Below the pieces are notes generated by a model. The model was not told where the DNA came from. It ran no database searches and saw nothing but the letters and a program-made list of their open reading frames with translations. A stretch of 64,000 bases of DNA, taken from the NCBI RefSeq assembly GCF_016894385.1, contig NZ_CP069811.1, positions 2,394,501-2,458,500 of the forward strand. Direction: 5' to 3'. Every line of letters starts with the position of its first letter. Position 1 is the stretch's first letter. This document shows positions 45,708 through 54,414 of the stretch, piece by piece. The DNA is from Cupriavidus oxalaticus (GTDB taxonomy: Bacteria; Pseudomonadota; Gammaproteobacteria; Burkholderiales; Burkholderiaceae). The position numbers were made by a program, and so were the translations under genes.

Positions 45708-46649
45708 TCAGAAGCGGATGATCCACTCACCTATCACGTAGCGATAGTGATAGTCAGGGCCGCTGTAGGAGGCGCTGCGGTTATAGCCGGCACGCAGGCG
45801 CAGCGACTGCGCGGCGCGCACCGGGCTCTGCAGGCTGACCTCGAACAGGCGGGTGGGCTGGAGCGGGGAGTCGTCGATCTTTTCGCGCCCCAGGCCGGCC
45901 ACCAGCGCGCCCATCCAGCCCTGGTAGCGCTGGCGCCAGCCGATCGCCAGCATGGTCTCCGAGTAGTGCTCGGGGTTGAAGTACGCGCGACCCACGTCGT
46001 CCTGCGTGCTGCGGTAGGCGCGGAAACGCGCCTGCAACGTCAGGCCGAGGTCGAGCGACGGCTGGTAGATCAACCGCACGCGGCCGTGGTCGCGGCGGTT
46101 GCCGTCGGAGAAATACTGCTGCCCGGCCACGCCCACCAGCGTCACGTGCGGGCCGATGCCCTGGTCCAGCGCCACGCCGGCAAAGGTATAGGACACGCCG
46201 CGGTCGAGCGCGGTCTGGGTCTCGACCCAGTCCCGGTTGATAAAGACTTCCAGCGCGGTGCGCTTTGCCAGCGGCAGCCGGTAGCCACCATCCAGCGTCA
46301 GCAGCGTATGCCCGCCCTGGGTGAACACGCCCGCGTCGAAGATCCAGCCGTTGAGCGTGGCCGGATCCAGTTGCCGCCCGAACACGCTCACCTTTTGCCC
46401 GTGGCGGGCCCAGCCGGCCTGGCTGTAGCGATAGTCGCTGGCGCGCAGGCCGAACAGGTGGTCGGCGTGCTGGATGCTGGGCAGGTATTCGACCGACAGG
46501 CGGCGCGAGCGAAAGCCTTCGCTGTCGTTGGTGGCCAGGAATTCCGGGCCGAAGCCCTGGTCGAGCGCCTTTTCCTCCTCCGCTACCGCCGTCTTTGCAC
46601 CCAGGGAACCAAGCACCGCGCACACCAACACAAAGCCGAATCGTTTCAC
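45708..46649 (-). CDS. Outer-membrane beta-barrel protein coupled to a glycosyltransferase
   Basis: A 313-aa precursor: a signal peptide ending about residue 23 (AVAEEE), then repeated amphipathic strands with aromatic girdles and a terminal Phe (GEWIIRF), all marks of an outer-membrane barrel. The start is GTG at 46649 overlapping the stop of the glycosyltransferase (GTGA), so the two are translationally coupled. It plausibly exports or shapes the polysaccharide made by that enzyme, like PgaA or YaiO-type barrels, but I see no clear match to either and no TPR domain. Confidence 0.65.
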   Translation of the reverse strand: MKRFGFVLVCAVLGSLGAKTAVAEEEKALDQGFGPEFLATNDSEGFRSRRLSVEYLPSIQHADHLFGLRASDYRYSQAGWARHGQKVSVFGRQLDPATLNGWIFDAGVFTQGGHTLLTLDGGYRLPLAKRTALEVFINRDWVETQTALDRGVSYTFAGVALDQGIGPHVTLVGVAGQQYFSDGNRRDHGRVRLIYQPSLDLGLTLQARFRAYRSTQDDVGRAYFNPEHYSETMLAIGWRQRYQGWMGALVAGLGREKIDDSPLQPTRLFEVSLQSPVRAAQSLRLRAGYNRSASYSGPDYHYRYVIGEWIIRF

Positions 46650-47980
46650 TTGGTACCCCAGGTCTTGCGCGTCTTGAAGAGTTCGTCGATATAGCCGAGC
46701 ACGCTCGCGGGCTGGAGCAGCAGGCTGTAGAAAATCACGTAAATGCACAGGCCGACGCGGTTGCGCCTGACCTTGAGGCCGAGCCGGTCGAACATGCGCC
46801 GTTCGATCGTGAACATCAGCACGCTCATCAGCACCGCCAGCGGCAGCAGCGCCAGCGTCATCGGCCCCGCGATCCAGTAGTAGCCGAACAGCGCCAGCAC
46901 GATGCCGGGAACGAAGCCCAGCGTAAAAGCCAGGTCCAGCCACGGGTACAGCAGGTTCCAGTAGACGAAGAAGGTCGACATGCGCGGCACCAGCAGGATG
47001 CCCGGGTGCTGGCGGAAGGCCTCCATCATGCCGCGCGCCCAGCGCTGGCGCTGGCGCACGAACTGGCGCACGTTGTCGGGCACGTTGGTAAAGATGCAGG
47101 CGTCCTCGCAGTGCCCGACGCGGTAGCCGGCCTTCAGCAGCGCCCAGGTCAGCACGATGTCCTCGCCGACGCAGTCGTCCCAGCCACCCACCTCCAGCAG
47201 CGCCTGGCGGTCGTAGATCGAGAACGCGCCCTGCGCGACCAGCGTGCCCTGGTACAGCGACTGCATGCGCTTGATCGCCGCAATGCCCTGGAAATAGTCC
47301 CATTCCTGGCACTGCGTCAGCCAGTTCTGGCGCGAATTGCGCACCAGGATCTTGCCGGCCACGGCACGGGTATTGGGCGGATCCTGGCGATAGCGCTCGA
47401 CGATGCTGACCAGCGCGAGCTTCTGCAGGTAGGAGTCAGCGTCGACGGTGACCAGCAACTCGTTCAGCGCGAGCTTCAGCCCGGCGTTCAGCGCCTTTGC
47501 CTTGCCGCCGTTCCCGGGCATGTCGAGCAAGCGCAGCCACGGATACTTGACCTCGGCGCCGCGCACCAGCGACGCGGTGGCGTCGCGCGAGCCGTCGTTG
47601 ATGACAATCACCTGCAACGGCGCCGGATAGTTCTGCCGCTCGATGCTGGCCAGCGTGTCCAGGATCGACGCTTCTTCGTTGTAGGCCGCAATCAGGATGG
47701 TCAGCGGTGGATAGTCGTCCAGCGGCCGGCGCGGCGGCCGGCGGTCCATGGCCAGGCTGGCGATCAGGAAAGCGTTCATGAAACCGGGGACGATGGCAAT
47801 GCCGCCCACCAGCAGCGCGGCGGCCACCACACCGACCCTGCCGGTCAGGTCGGACATCCACTGCTGCGCCATCCACACCGAAAAGACGGTCCAGCCCACT
47901 GCCACGACCAGCGCGACCGCGAACTTGATGCGCACCGGCACATAGATGCGCGGCGCGACTTGCACCTTAACCCCTGCCAT
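46646..47980 (-). CDS. PgaC-like membrane glycosyltransferase (family 2)
   Basis: A 444-aa processive glycosyltransferase. Two N-terminal helices (about 18-38 and 48-76), then the GT2 domain with NDGS at 128-131, DAD at 180-182, GED at 272-274 and the processive-synthase motif QRQRW at 310-314, then C-terminal helices (about 330-435). This is the layout of poly-beta-1,6-GlcNAc synthase and hyaluronan-type enzymes. It lacks recognisable PgaB and PgaD neighbours. ATG 47980 follows a purine-rich AAGAAGTGATAAG; an in-frame ATG at 48028 is less likely. Confidence 0.85.
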   Translation of the reverse strand: MAGVKVQVAPRIYVPVRIKFAVALVVAVGWTVFSVWMAQQWMSDLTGRVGVVAAALLVGGIAIVPGFMNAFLIASLAMDRRPPRRPLDDYPPLTILIAAYNEEASILDTLASIERQNYPAPLQVIVINDGSRDATASLVRGAEVKYPWLRLLDMPGNGGKAKALNAGLKLALNELLVTVDADSYLQKLALVSIVERYRQDPPNTRAVAGKILVRNSRQNWLTQCQEWDYFQGIAAIKRMQSLYQGTLVAQGAFSIYDRQALLEVGGWDDCVGEDIVLTWALLKAGYRVGHCEDACIFTNVPDNVRQFVRQRQRWARGMMEAFRQHPGILLVPRMSTFFVYWNLLYPWLDLAFTLGFVPGIVLALFGYYWIAGPMTLALLPLAVLMSVLMFTIERRMFDRLGLKVRRNRVGLCIYVIFYSLLLQPASVLGYIDELFKTRKTWGTK

Positions 47981-48620
47981 TCTTATCACTTCTTTGTTGT
48001 GAATACTGAACCCGTTGCCGACCCGCACTGCCTCACGCCGCCCCCCCGGCGTACCCCTTCCATGCAGCGATCCACGCAGTCAAGGCTCAGGGGACGGACA
48101 GCTAACGCACCAACGGGCCTTCCGGACGACAGAAGGCAAGAAAATTCTTGCTATCCGACAGGTGGCGAAGCGAGGCTGGGCATCCAGAGCAACCAGTGGC
48201 ACCGCCCAGCAATCGGGACTTACCCTGCCGAGACAACAGCCACACGGCTTTCAGCACCGCGGCGACGCATTTTCAGGGGTTCACCCTATATACGTAACGC
48301 GAGCATCGTTCTGCGAAATGGAGCGCTCCGGTATTTCTCCCTGCCGGATTTGCCCTGAACCGATGCAGTCCGCACCCGAACGGTAAACACATCCCCCGAA
48401 TGCGGTAATGCCGTTTGAAACAAAACGAAACAATGCACCGAAACGCGAGCCTTCTGCACTAGGAACCGGCATTCGCCGCGCATTCAAGGTGCACCCGTCT
48501 GAAATTCAGTCGAAACCGCCCAGGCAGCCGGACTCAGGGAATTCACTGAATCGAATGCGAAGTAGAAGACGTTAATATCTCCTATCGGAACCTCTCATCA
48601 TGATTAGGCGCTTCGCCTGA

Positions 48621-48648
48621 TTGACACGTTGGGAAAATTCGGCAGAAT
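48621..48648 (+). promoter_or_regulatory. Candidate sigma-70 promoter of the cold-shock gene
   Basis: TTGACA (48621-48626), a 16-bp spacer and CAGAAT (48643-48648; 4 of 6 to TATAAT). Transcription would begin near 48655, giving a leader of about 190 nt, a usual length for cspA-type mRNAs. Confidence 0.5.
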
Positions 48649-48801
48649 GATTCCCACTTGTGCAGCGCCCTTTGGGGTGTGTCATTTGGTGTGTCGTTCC
48701 GTGACGCTTTCGGTTGTCACAACAGCGACATATCGAGGTCATACGGATGCAGCAGCGGCAAACCCAAAAAGCCGTTGCCTGCGTTGCACACGGTGTATAA
48801 C

Positions 48802-48816
48802 GAGCGTTTTTCGCTC
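48802..48816 (+). promoter_or_regulatory. Stem-loop in the cold-shock mRNA leader
   Basis: GAGCG-TTTTT-CGCTC lies 28 bp upstream of the start codon and just before the AAGG ribosome site. In cspA-like genes such leader structures change with temperature; the role here is inferred. Confidence 0.4.
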
Positions 48817-48843
48817 ATTTTGAAATCCAAGGTTGAGATAGAT

Positions 48844-49047
48844 ATGGAAACCGGTACCGTTAAGTGGTTCAACGACGCCAAGGGCTTCGGCTTCATCACG
48901 CCGGACGCAGGCGGCAACGATCTGTTCGCGCACTTCTCCGCAATCGAAGGCTCGGGCTTCAAGTCGTTGAAGGAAGGCCAGAAGGTGCGCTACGTCAAGG
49001 CCATGGGCCAGAAGGGCGAGCAAGCCACCAAGATTCAGGCCGTCTGA
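48844..49047 (+). CDS. Cold-shock protein (CspA family)
   Basis: A 67-aa single-domain nucleic-acid chaperone with RNP1 (KGFGFIT, residues 13-19) and RNP2 (DLFAHFS, 27-33). It binds single-stranded RNA and DNA and melts secondary structure at low temperature. Start ATG 48844 matches the [11 protein letters not shown] opening common to the family. A long leader precedes it and a strong terminator follows. Confidence 0.95.
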   Translation: METGTVKWFNDAKGFGFITPDAGGNDLFAHFSAIEGSGFKSLKEGQKVRYVKAMGQKGEQATKIQAV

Positions 49048-49104
49048 TACCGGTTTAAGACCGGCCCGGTCCGGCGGCGTCTCGCGACGCCGCGCCGGCC
49101 AGCA

Positions 49105-49136
49105 AGCCCCGCAGCTCCGGCGCGGGGCTTTTCTTT
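49105..49136 (+). terminator. Rho-independent terminator of the cold-shock gene
   Basis: GCCCCGC-N9-GCGGGGC followed by TTTTCTTTT. Confidence 0.9.
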
Positions 49137-49300
49137 TGCGCGCCAGCCTTGCGCCGCTGCCTCCCTGCCGACGGCCAGGGCGCCGCGATGCCCGGGGTGA
49201 TGTTGCTATAATCGCCCGACCCACAACCACCGCCCGCGCGTGGGCGCGCACCCCGTTGCGCGCGCTGCGCGGGAAGGTACGCAGCGTGTCGAGGAGTTAC

Positions 49301-50185
49301 GTGGCCGTTACTCAAATCGCAACGCAAGACACCCCCGCCGCCGTGGCCGGCTCCAGCGCAGCTGCCGCCGCCTCTGCCGGCAGTTCCTTCCATGCCGCAC
49401 TGCGCATCCTGCCGGCGCACCAGCGCCAGGCCATGTTCGAGATCTACGCGTTCTGCCGCGCGGTCGACGACATCGCCGACGCCATCGCCGGCGACCTCGC
49501 CCCGCATGCGCAGCGCCTGGCCGGGCTCGATGCCTGGCGCTGCGACATCGCCGCCTGCTACGCCGGCAACCCGCCCGCGGCGCTGCGGCCGCTGGCCGCG
49601 CAGATCCGTGCCTTCGACCTGCAGCAGCAGGATTTCCTCGCCGTCATCGACGGCATGACCATGGACGTGGTGCAGGACATCCGCGCCCCCGACGCCGCCA
49701 CCCTCGACCTGTACTGCGACCGCGTGGCGAGCGCGGTGGGCCGGCTGGCGGTGCGCGTGTTCGGCCTGGAAACGTCGTGCGGCCTCGCGCTGGCGCACCA
49801 CCTGGGGCGTGCGCTGCAGCTGACCAACATCCTGCGCGACATCGACGAGGATGCCGCCATCGGCCGCCTCTACCTGCCGGCCGAGGCGTTGGCCACCGCC
49901 GGCATCGATGCCGCGCGCGCCACGCCGCAGGCAGTGGTCGCGCATGCGGCAATCGGCCAGGCCTGCGCGGCAGTGGCCCAGGAAGCGCAGGCGCACTACG
50001 ACCAGGCCAACGCCATCATGGCGCGCTGCCCGGCGCGGCTGGTGCGCTCGCCGCGCATCATGGCCGACGTCTACCACCGCATCCTCGCGCGCCTGCGCAT
50101 GCAGGGCTGGCGGGCGCCGCGCCAGCGCGTGCGGCTGCCGCGCGCGCAGCTGCTCTGGATCATGCTGCGCCACGCCATTGGCTGA
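49301..50185 (+). CDS. hpnD: Presqualene diphosphate synthase HpnD
   Basis: A 294-aa squalene/phytoene-synthase-family enzyme. The two Asp-rich motifs are DDIAD at 56-60 and the segment NILRDIDED at 176-184. SSFHAALRILPAHQRQAMFE assigns it to HpnD rather than HpnC, whose opening differs. It condenses two farnesyl diphosphates to presqualene diphosphate. The start is GTG 49301, preceded by GAGGAG. The partner enzymes that finish squalene (HpnC, HpnE) are not in this window. It leads into shc 88 bp downstream. Confidence 0.92.
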   Translation: MAVTQIATQDTPAAVAGSSAAAAASAGSSFHAALRILPAHQRQAMFEIYAFCRAVDDIADAIAGDLAPHAQRLAGLDAWRCDIAACYAGNPPAALRPLAAQIRAFDLQQQDFLAVIDGMTMDVVQDIRAPDAATLDLYCDRVASAVGRLAVRVFGLETSCGLALAHHLGRALQLTNILRDIDEDAAIGRLYLPAEALATAGIDAARATPQAVVAHAAIGQACAAVAQEAQAHYDQANAIMARCPARLVRSPRIMADVYHRILARLRMQGWRAPRQRVRLPRAQLLWIMLRHAIG

Positions 50186-50273
50186 GTGCCGCACGCCGTT
50201 GCCAGCGATGTAAGCCGATGCAAGCCGAGGCCGGGCACGGATCATCCCGCCCGCGCCGGCACAAGGAGTCCGC

Positions 50274-52328
50274 ATGTCGATGAACGAGACCGCCTTCGCC
50301 ACGACAGCCCCGCCTATCCGGATCGCCGCCGATCCCGCATTCGCCCCTGCGTTCGGCCAGCAATCTGCCGCACAGGAGCTCGACCACGGCATCGGCGTCG
50401 CCGTCGATGCGCTGCTGCACCAGCAGCGCCCCGATGGCCACTGGGTCTACGAGCTGGAAGCCGACGCCACCATCCCGGCCGAATACGTGCTGATGGTGCA
50501 CTACCTTGGCGAGGCGCCCGACCTGGCGCTCGAAGCGCGCATCGCGCGCTACCTGCGCCGCATCCAGAACGCCGATGGCGGCTGGCCGCTGTTCCATGAC
50601 GGGCGGGCGGACGTCAGCGCCAGCGTGAAGGCATACTTCGCGCTGAAGATGGCGGGCGACGATCCGCAGGCCCCGCACATGGCGCGCGCGCGCCAGGCCA
50701 TCCATGCCATGGGCGGCGCCGAGGCCACCAACGTGTTCACGCGCACCCTGCTGGCGCTGTACGGCGTGATGCCGTGGACGGCGGTGCCGATGATGCCGGT
50801 GGAGATCATGCTGCTGCCGCGCTGGTTCCCGTTCCACCTGTCCAAGGTCTCTTACTGGGCGCGCACGGTGATCGTGCCGCTGCTGGTGCTGAACAGCCTG
50901 CGCCCGCGCGCGCGCAACCCGCGCGGGGTCGGCATCGGCGAACTCTTCTCCAATCCGCGCCGCAGCGTCGGCCTGGCGCCGCGCGCGCCGCACCAGCATG
51001 CCGGCTGGTACAACCTGTTCCGCGGCCTCGACGCGCTGCTGCGCGTGGCCGAGCCGGCGTTCCCGGGCCTGCTGCGCCGGCGCGCCATCGCCGCGGCGCA
51101 ACGGTTCGTGCGCGAGCGGCTGAACGGCGAGGACGGGCTCGGCGCGATCTTCCCGGCGATGGCCAACAGCGTCATGATGTTCGACGTGCTGGGCGTGCCG
51201 GCCGACGATCCCGCGCGCGCGGTGGCGCGGCGCTCGGTCGAGCGGCTGCTGGTCGAGCATGGCGACGAGGCCTACTGCCAGCCCTGCCTGTCGCCGGTGT
51301 GGGACACCGCGCTGGCCGCGCATGCGCTGCTCGAAACCGGCGAGGCGCGCGCGGCCGCGGCCGTGGGGCGCGCGCTGGACTGGCTCAAGCCGCTGCAGGT
51401 GCTCGACGTGCGCGGCGACTGGAGCGTGCGCCGCCCGCGGGTGCGCCCGGGCGGCTGGGCCTTCCAGTACGCCAACGCGCATTACCCGGACGTCGACGAC
51501 ACCGCCGTCGTGGCGGCGGCGATGGACCGCTACATGCGCGAACACGCCGCGCCGGGCCGCTACGACGAAGCGGCGGCGCGCGCGGCCGAATGGATCGTCG
51601 GCATGCAGAGCGGCAACGGCGGCTGGGGCGCATTCGAGCCCGAAAACACGCACCTGTACCTGAACAACATCCCCTTCGCCGACCACGGCGCGCTGCTCGA
51701 CCCGCCCACCGCGGATGTCTCGGCACGCTGCCTGTCGATGCTGTGCCAGACCGGCGCCACGCCCGCCAGCAGCGAGCCCGCCGCGCGCGCGCTGCGCTAC
51801 CTGCTGGCCGAGCAGATGCCGGATGGCAGCTGGTTCGGCCGCTGGGGCACCAACTACATCTACGGCACCTGGAGCGCGCTGTGCGCGCTGAATGCGGCCG
51901 GCCTGGGGCCCGACGCGCCCGCGGTGCGGCGCGCCGCCGACTGGCTGGCCGGCATCCAGAACGAAGACGGCGGCTGGGGCGAAGACGGTGGCAGCTACCG
52001 GCTCGACTACCGCGGCCATGAGCCCGCGCCCAGCGTGGCATCGCAGACTGCCTGGGCCTTGCTGGCGCTGATGGCGGCCGGCGCGGTGCAGCACCCGGCG
52101 GTCGCGCGCGGCATCGGCTACCTGCTGCGCACGCAGCGCCCGCCGCAGGAGGGCGGGCTCTGGCACGAGCCGCGCTTCACCGCCGTGGGTTTCCCGCGCG
52201 TGTTCTACCTGCGCTACCACGGCTACGCGCGCTATTTCCCGCTGTGGGCGCTGGCGCGCTACCGCAACCTGCAGCGTGGCGGTGACGATGGCGGCGGCGG
52301 TGAGGGCCGCGTGACGTGGGGCCTGTGA
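50274..52328 (+). CDS. shc: Squalene-hopene cyclase
   Basis: A 684-aa monotopic membrane cyclase turning squalene into hopene/hopanol. The catalytic DxDD motif is DVDD at 406-409. QW repeats are visible as QNADGGWPLF, QSGNGGWGAF, QMPDGSWFGRWG and QNEDGGWGED. Length is within the usual 630-720 aa. AAGGAG lies five bases before ATG 50274; an ATG two codons on is also possible. The last codon overlaps hpnG (GTGA), so hpnG is coupled. Confidence 0.97.
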   Translation: MSMNETAFATTAPPIRIAADPAFAPAFGQQSAAQELDHGIGVAVDALLHQQRPDGHWVYELEADATIPAEYVLMVHYLGEAPDLALEARIARYLRRIQNADGGWPLFHDGRADVSASVKAYFALKMAGDDPQAPHMARARQAIHAMGGAEATNVFTRTLLALYGVMPWTAVPMMPVEIMLLPRWFPFHLSKVSYWARTVIVPLLVLNSLRPRARNPRGVGIGELFSNPRRSVGLAPRAPHQHAGWYNLFRGLDALLRVAEPAFPGLLRRRAIAAAQRFVRERLNGEDGLGAIFPAMANSVMMFDVLGVPADDPARAVARRSVERLLVEHGDEAYCQPCLSPVWDTALAAHALLETGEARAAAAVGRALDWLKPLQVLDVRGDWSVRRPRVRPGGWAFQYANAHYPDVDDTAVVAAAMDRYMREHAAPGRYDEAAARAAEWIVGMQSGNGGWGAFEPENTHLYLNNIPFADHGALLDPPTADVSARCLSMLCQTGATPASSEPAARALRYLLAEQMPDGSWFGRWGTNYIYGTWSALCALNAAGLGPDAPAVRRAADWLAGIQNEDGGWGEDGGSYRLDYRGHEPAPSVASQTAWALLALMAAGAVQHPAVARGIGYLLRTQRPPQEGGLWHEPRFTAVGFPRVFYLRYHGYARYFPLWALARYRNLQRGGDDGGGGEGRVTWGL

Positions 52329-53005
52329 ACGCGCCCTTCGTCATGGTCGTCACCGGCATGGATTTCGAGGCCGGCATCGCCGCCGGCCCGCATTGCCGCG
52401 TGGTGCACGGGCTGCGCGGCATCGCGCTGGAGCAGGAGGTGTCGGCCATGGCCAGCCGCGCATGCCGGGGCATCGTCAGCTTCGGCGTCGCCGGCGGGCT
52501 GGACCCGGCGCTGGCGCCGGGCGACCTGGTCATCGCCGATGAGATCCGCGCGCCCGGCGAACGCTACGACACCGCGCCGGACTGGACCCACGCGCTGCAC
52601 GCCGCGCTGCCGCATGCCCGGGTCGGCCCCATCGCCGGCGCGGACGAGCCGGTGCTCGACATCGCCGCAAAGCAGGCGCTGCGGCAGGCCAGCGGCGCGC
52701 TGTGCGTCGACATGGAATCGCATCTCGCCGCGCGCATGGCCACGGCCTGCCGGCTGCCGTTCGCGGCTTGCCGCGTGATTATCGACCCGGCCAGCCGCGC
52801 CGTACCGGCCGCCGCGGCGGCAGGCATGGGCGCAGGCGGCAAGACCGATGTGACGGCGGTGCTGGGCGGGCTGCTGCGCGCGCCGTGGCAATTGCCGGCA
52901 ATGCTGCGGCTGGCGGGCGATGCCGCCGCGGCGCGTGGCGCGCTGCGGGCGGCCAGGCTGGCGGTGGGCGACGGCTTTGCGTTGCGCGACATGCTGCAGC
53001 AGTAG
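52325..53005 (+). CDS. hpnG: HpnG: adenosylhopane nucleoside phosphorylase
   Basis: A 226-aa PNP/MTAN-fold enzyme. VTGMDFEAGIAAG, IVSFGVAGGLDPALAPGDLV and the nucleoside-binding LCVDMESHLAARMA (with the purine-binding Glu) are clear. HpnG cleaves adenine from adenosylhopane, made by HpnH, to give ribosylhopane or its phosphate. The start GTG 52325 overlaps the shc stop. It completes a three-gene hpnD-shc-hpnG operon. Confidence 0.9.
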   Translation: MNAPFVMVVTGMDFEAGIAAGPHCRVVHGLRGIALEQEVSAMASRACRGIVSFGVAGGLDPALAPGDLVIADEIRAPGERYDTAPDWTHALHAALPHARVGPIAGADEPVLDIAAKQALRQASGALCVDMESHLAARMATACRLPFAACRVIIDPASRAVPAAAAAGMGAGGKTDVTAVLGGLLRAPWQLPAMLRLAGDAAAARGALRAARLAVGDGFALRDMLQQ

Positions 53006-53040
53006 GCGCGCCGGTCGAGCCGAACGCCCTCCGAACTTCC

Positions 53041-54294
53041 TTAGCCGAACTTCCTCACCGCATCCAGCGCCAGGCCGCTGCCGATGCTGCCGAAACGGTC
53101 GCCTTCGACGCAGCGCGCCTGCGGCAGCAGTGCCGCCAGCCGCTGGCGCAGCAACGGCACGCTGCTGGAACCGCCGGTGAAGAAGATGGTATCGACGCCA
53201 TTGCCGTCCACGCCCGCATCAACAAGCAGTTGCTGCACCGTCCTCTCGGTCCTGGCGACCAGCTTGTCGATCGACGCATCGAACTCGTCGCGCGTGATCG
53301 TCAGCGTCAGCCCCTGCTCCAGCCGGTGCAGGTCGATCTCGGTGCTGGCCGCATCCGACAGCGCGATCTTGGCGCCCTCCACCTGGATCGCCAGCCAGTG
53401 GCCGGCGCGCTCGCGGATCAGCCGCACCAGCCGGTCGAGGCTGACGGTATCGGCGGCGTCGCGGTAGTTGTCCATCACCACCGACCAGGCCTTGCGCGTG
53501 TAGACGTAGTTGATGGTGTGCCAGCTGGCCAGGTCGAAATACTGGCTCGACGGCATCGCCTTGCCGTTGCGCAGCTGGCTGCCCAGCCCGAGCAGCGGCA
53601 TGGCGCGCGCCAGGCTGAGCGCGCGGTCAAAGTCGGTGCCGCCGATATGCACGCCGCCGTTGGCAAGGATGTCCTCCCTGCGGTCGGTCTTGCGGGCGCG
53701 CTCCGGCGACAGGCGCACCAGCGAGAAGTCCGAGGTGCCGCCGCCGATATCGGCCACCAGTACCAGTTCCTCGCGCGAAATGCCGGCTTCGTAGTCGAAG
53801 GCGGCGGCAATCGGCTCGTACTGGAACGCAATCTCGGCAAAGCCGGCGTCGCGCGCGATCTCGGCCAGCGTCTCCTCGGCGAGCCGGTCGGCGGCCGGGT
53901 CTTCGTCGATGAAGAACACCGGGCGGCCCAGCACTGCGTGCGAGAAGGTGGTGCCGCCGGCCTGCTCGGCGCGGGTCTTCAGTTCCCGGATGAAATGCGC
54001 CAGCAGCTTGCGGAACGGCATGGCCTGCCCCATCACCTCGGTGCTGTCATCCATCATCGAAGTGCCGAGCAGGCTCTTGAGCGAGCGCATCAGCCGCCCT
54101 TCATAGCCGGCCAGATAATCGCCGAGCGCGGCGCGGCCATAGCTGACCAGCGGATCCTCGGCGTGGAAGAAGATCACCGACGGCAGCGTCGGCTTGCCGT
54201 CTTCCAGCGGCAGCAGCGCGGGGCGGTCGGGGCGGCTCCAGCCGACGGTTGAGTTGGACGTGCCGAAGTCCAGGCCGCATGCGTTTGACATCAT
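53041..54294 (-). CDS. Hsp70-family protein, YegD-like
   Basis: A 417-aa actin-fold ATPase with the first phosphate loop GLDFGTSNST near 7-16, VADIGGGTSDF (about 193-203) and the adenosine motif TGGSSSVPLL (about 368-377). It ends after the nucleotide-binding domain, with no peptide-binding lid, as in YegD rather than DnaK. The function of YegD proteins is poorly known. The start is taken at ATG 54294; an ATG at 54315 is preceded by AGGAAA-like bases and is possible. It is convergent with hpnG and downstream of a diguanylate cyclase. Confidence 0.85.
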   Translation of the reverse strand: MMSNACGLDFGTSNSTVGWSRPDRPALLPLEDGKPTLPSVIFFHAEDPLVSYGRAALGDYLAGYEGRLMRSLKSLLGTSMMDDSTEVMGQAMPFRKLLAHFIRELKTRAEQAGGTTFSHAVLGRPVFFIDEDPAADRLAEETLAEIARDAGFAEIAFQYEPIAAAFDYEAGISREELVLVADIGGGTSDFSLVRLSPERARKTDRREDILANGGVHIGGTDFDRALSLARAMPLLGLGSQLRNGKAMPSSQYFDLASWHTINYVYTRKAWSVVMDNYRDAADTVSLDRLVRLIRERAGHWLAIQVEGAKIALSDAASTEIDLHRLEQGLTLTITRDEFDASIDKLVARTERTVQQLLVDAGVDGNGVDTIFFTGGSSSVPLLRQRLAALLPQARCVEGDRFGSIGSGLALDAVRKFG

Positions 54295-54414
54295 GGATTC
54301 CAAGTTTTCCTGCAAGACACCACATCAGTTGCCCGCTGGCCGCGGGTAGCGCTGGTGGGACGCGAGCACGGGCGGGGGCGCCATTGTATGGCAGGCGCGG
54401 GGCGGTCCCCGATT

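Larger units (their letters stand above)
47981..48843. other. Long intergenic region between the glycosyltransferase and cold-shock genes
   Basis: An 863-bp gap, the longest in the window. Its left part carries the promoter for the minus-strand glycosyltransferase, not placed. From about 48480 it becomes AT-richer and contains the cold-shock promoter and leader. Short open frames here have no ribosome sites and look like chance. Long untranslated DNA before a surface-polysaccharide gene may hold regulatory sites. Confidence 0.5.

Noticed and set aside
48015..48386. A 123-codon open frame in the long gap before the cold-shock gene
   Set aside because: No ribosome site, low-complexity start and no recognisable fold; it overlaps the likely glycosyltransferase promoter.
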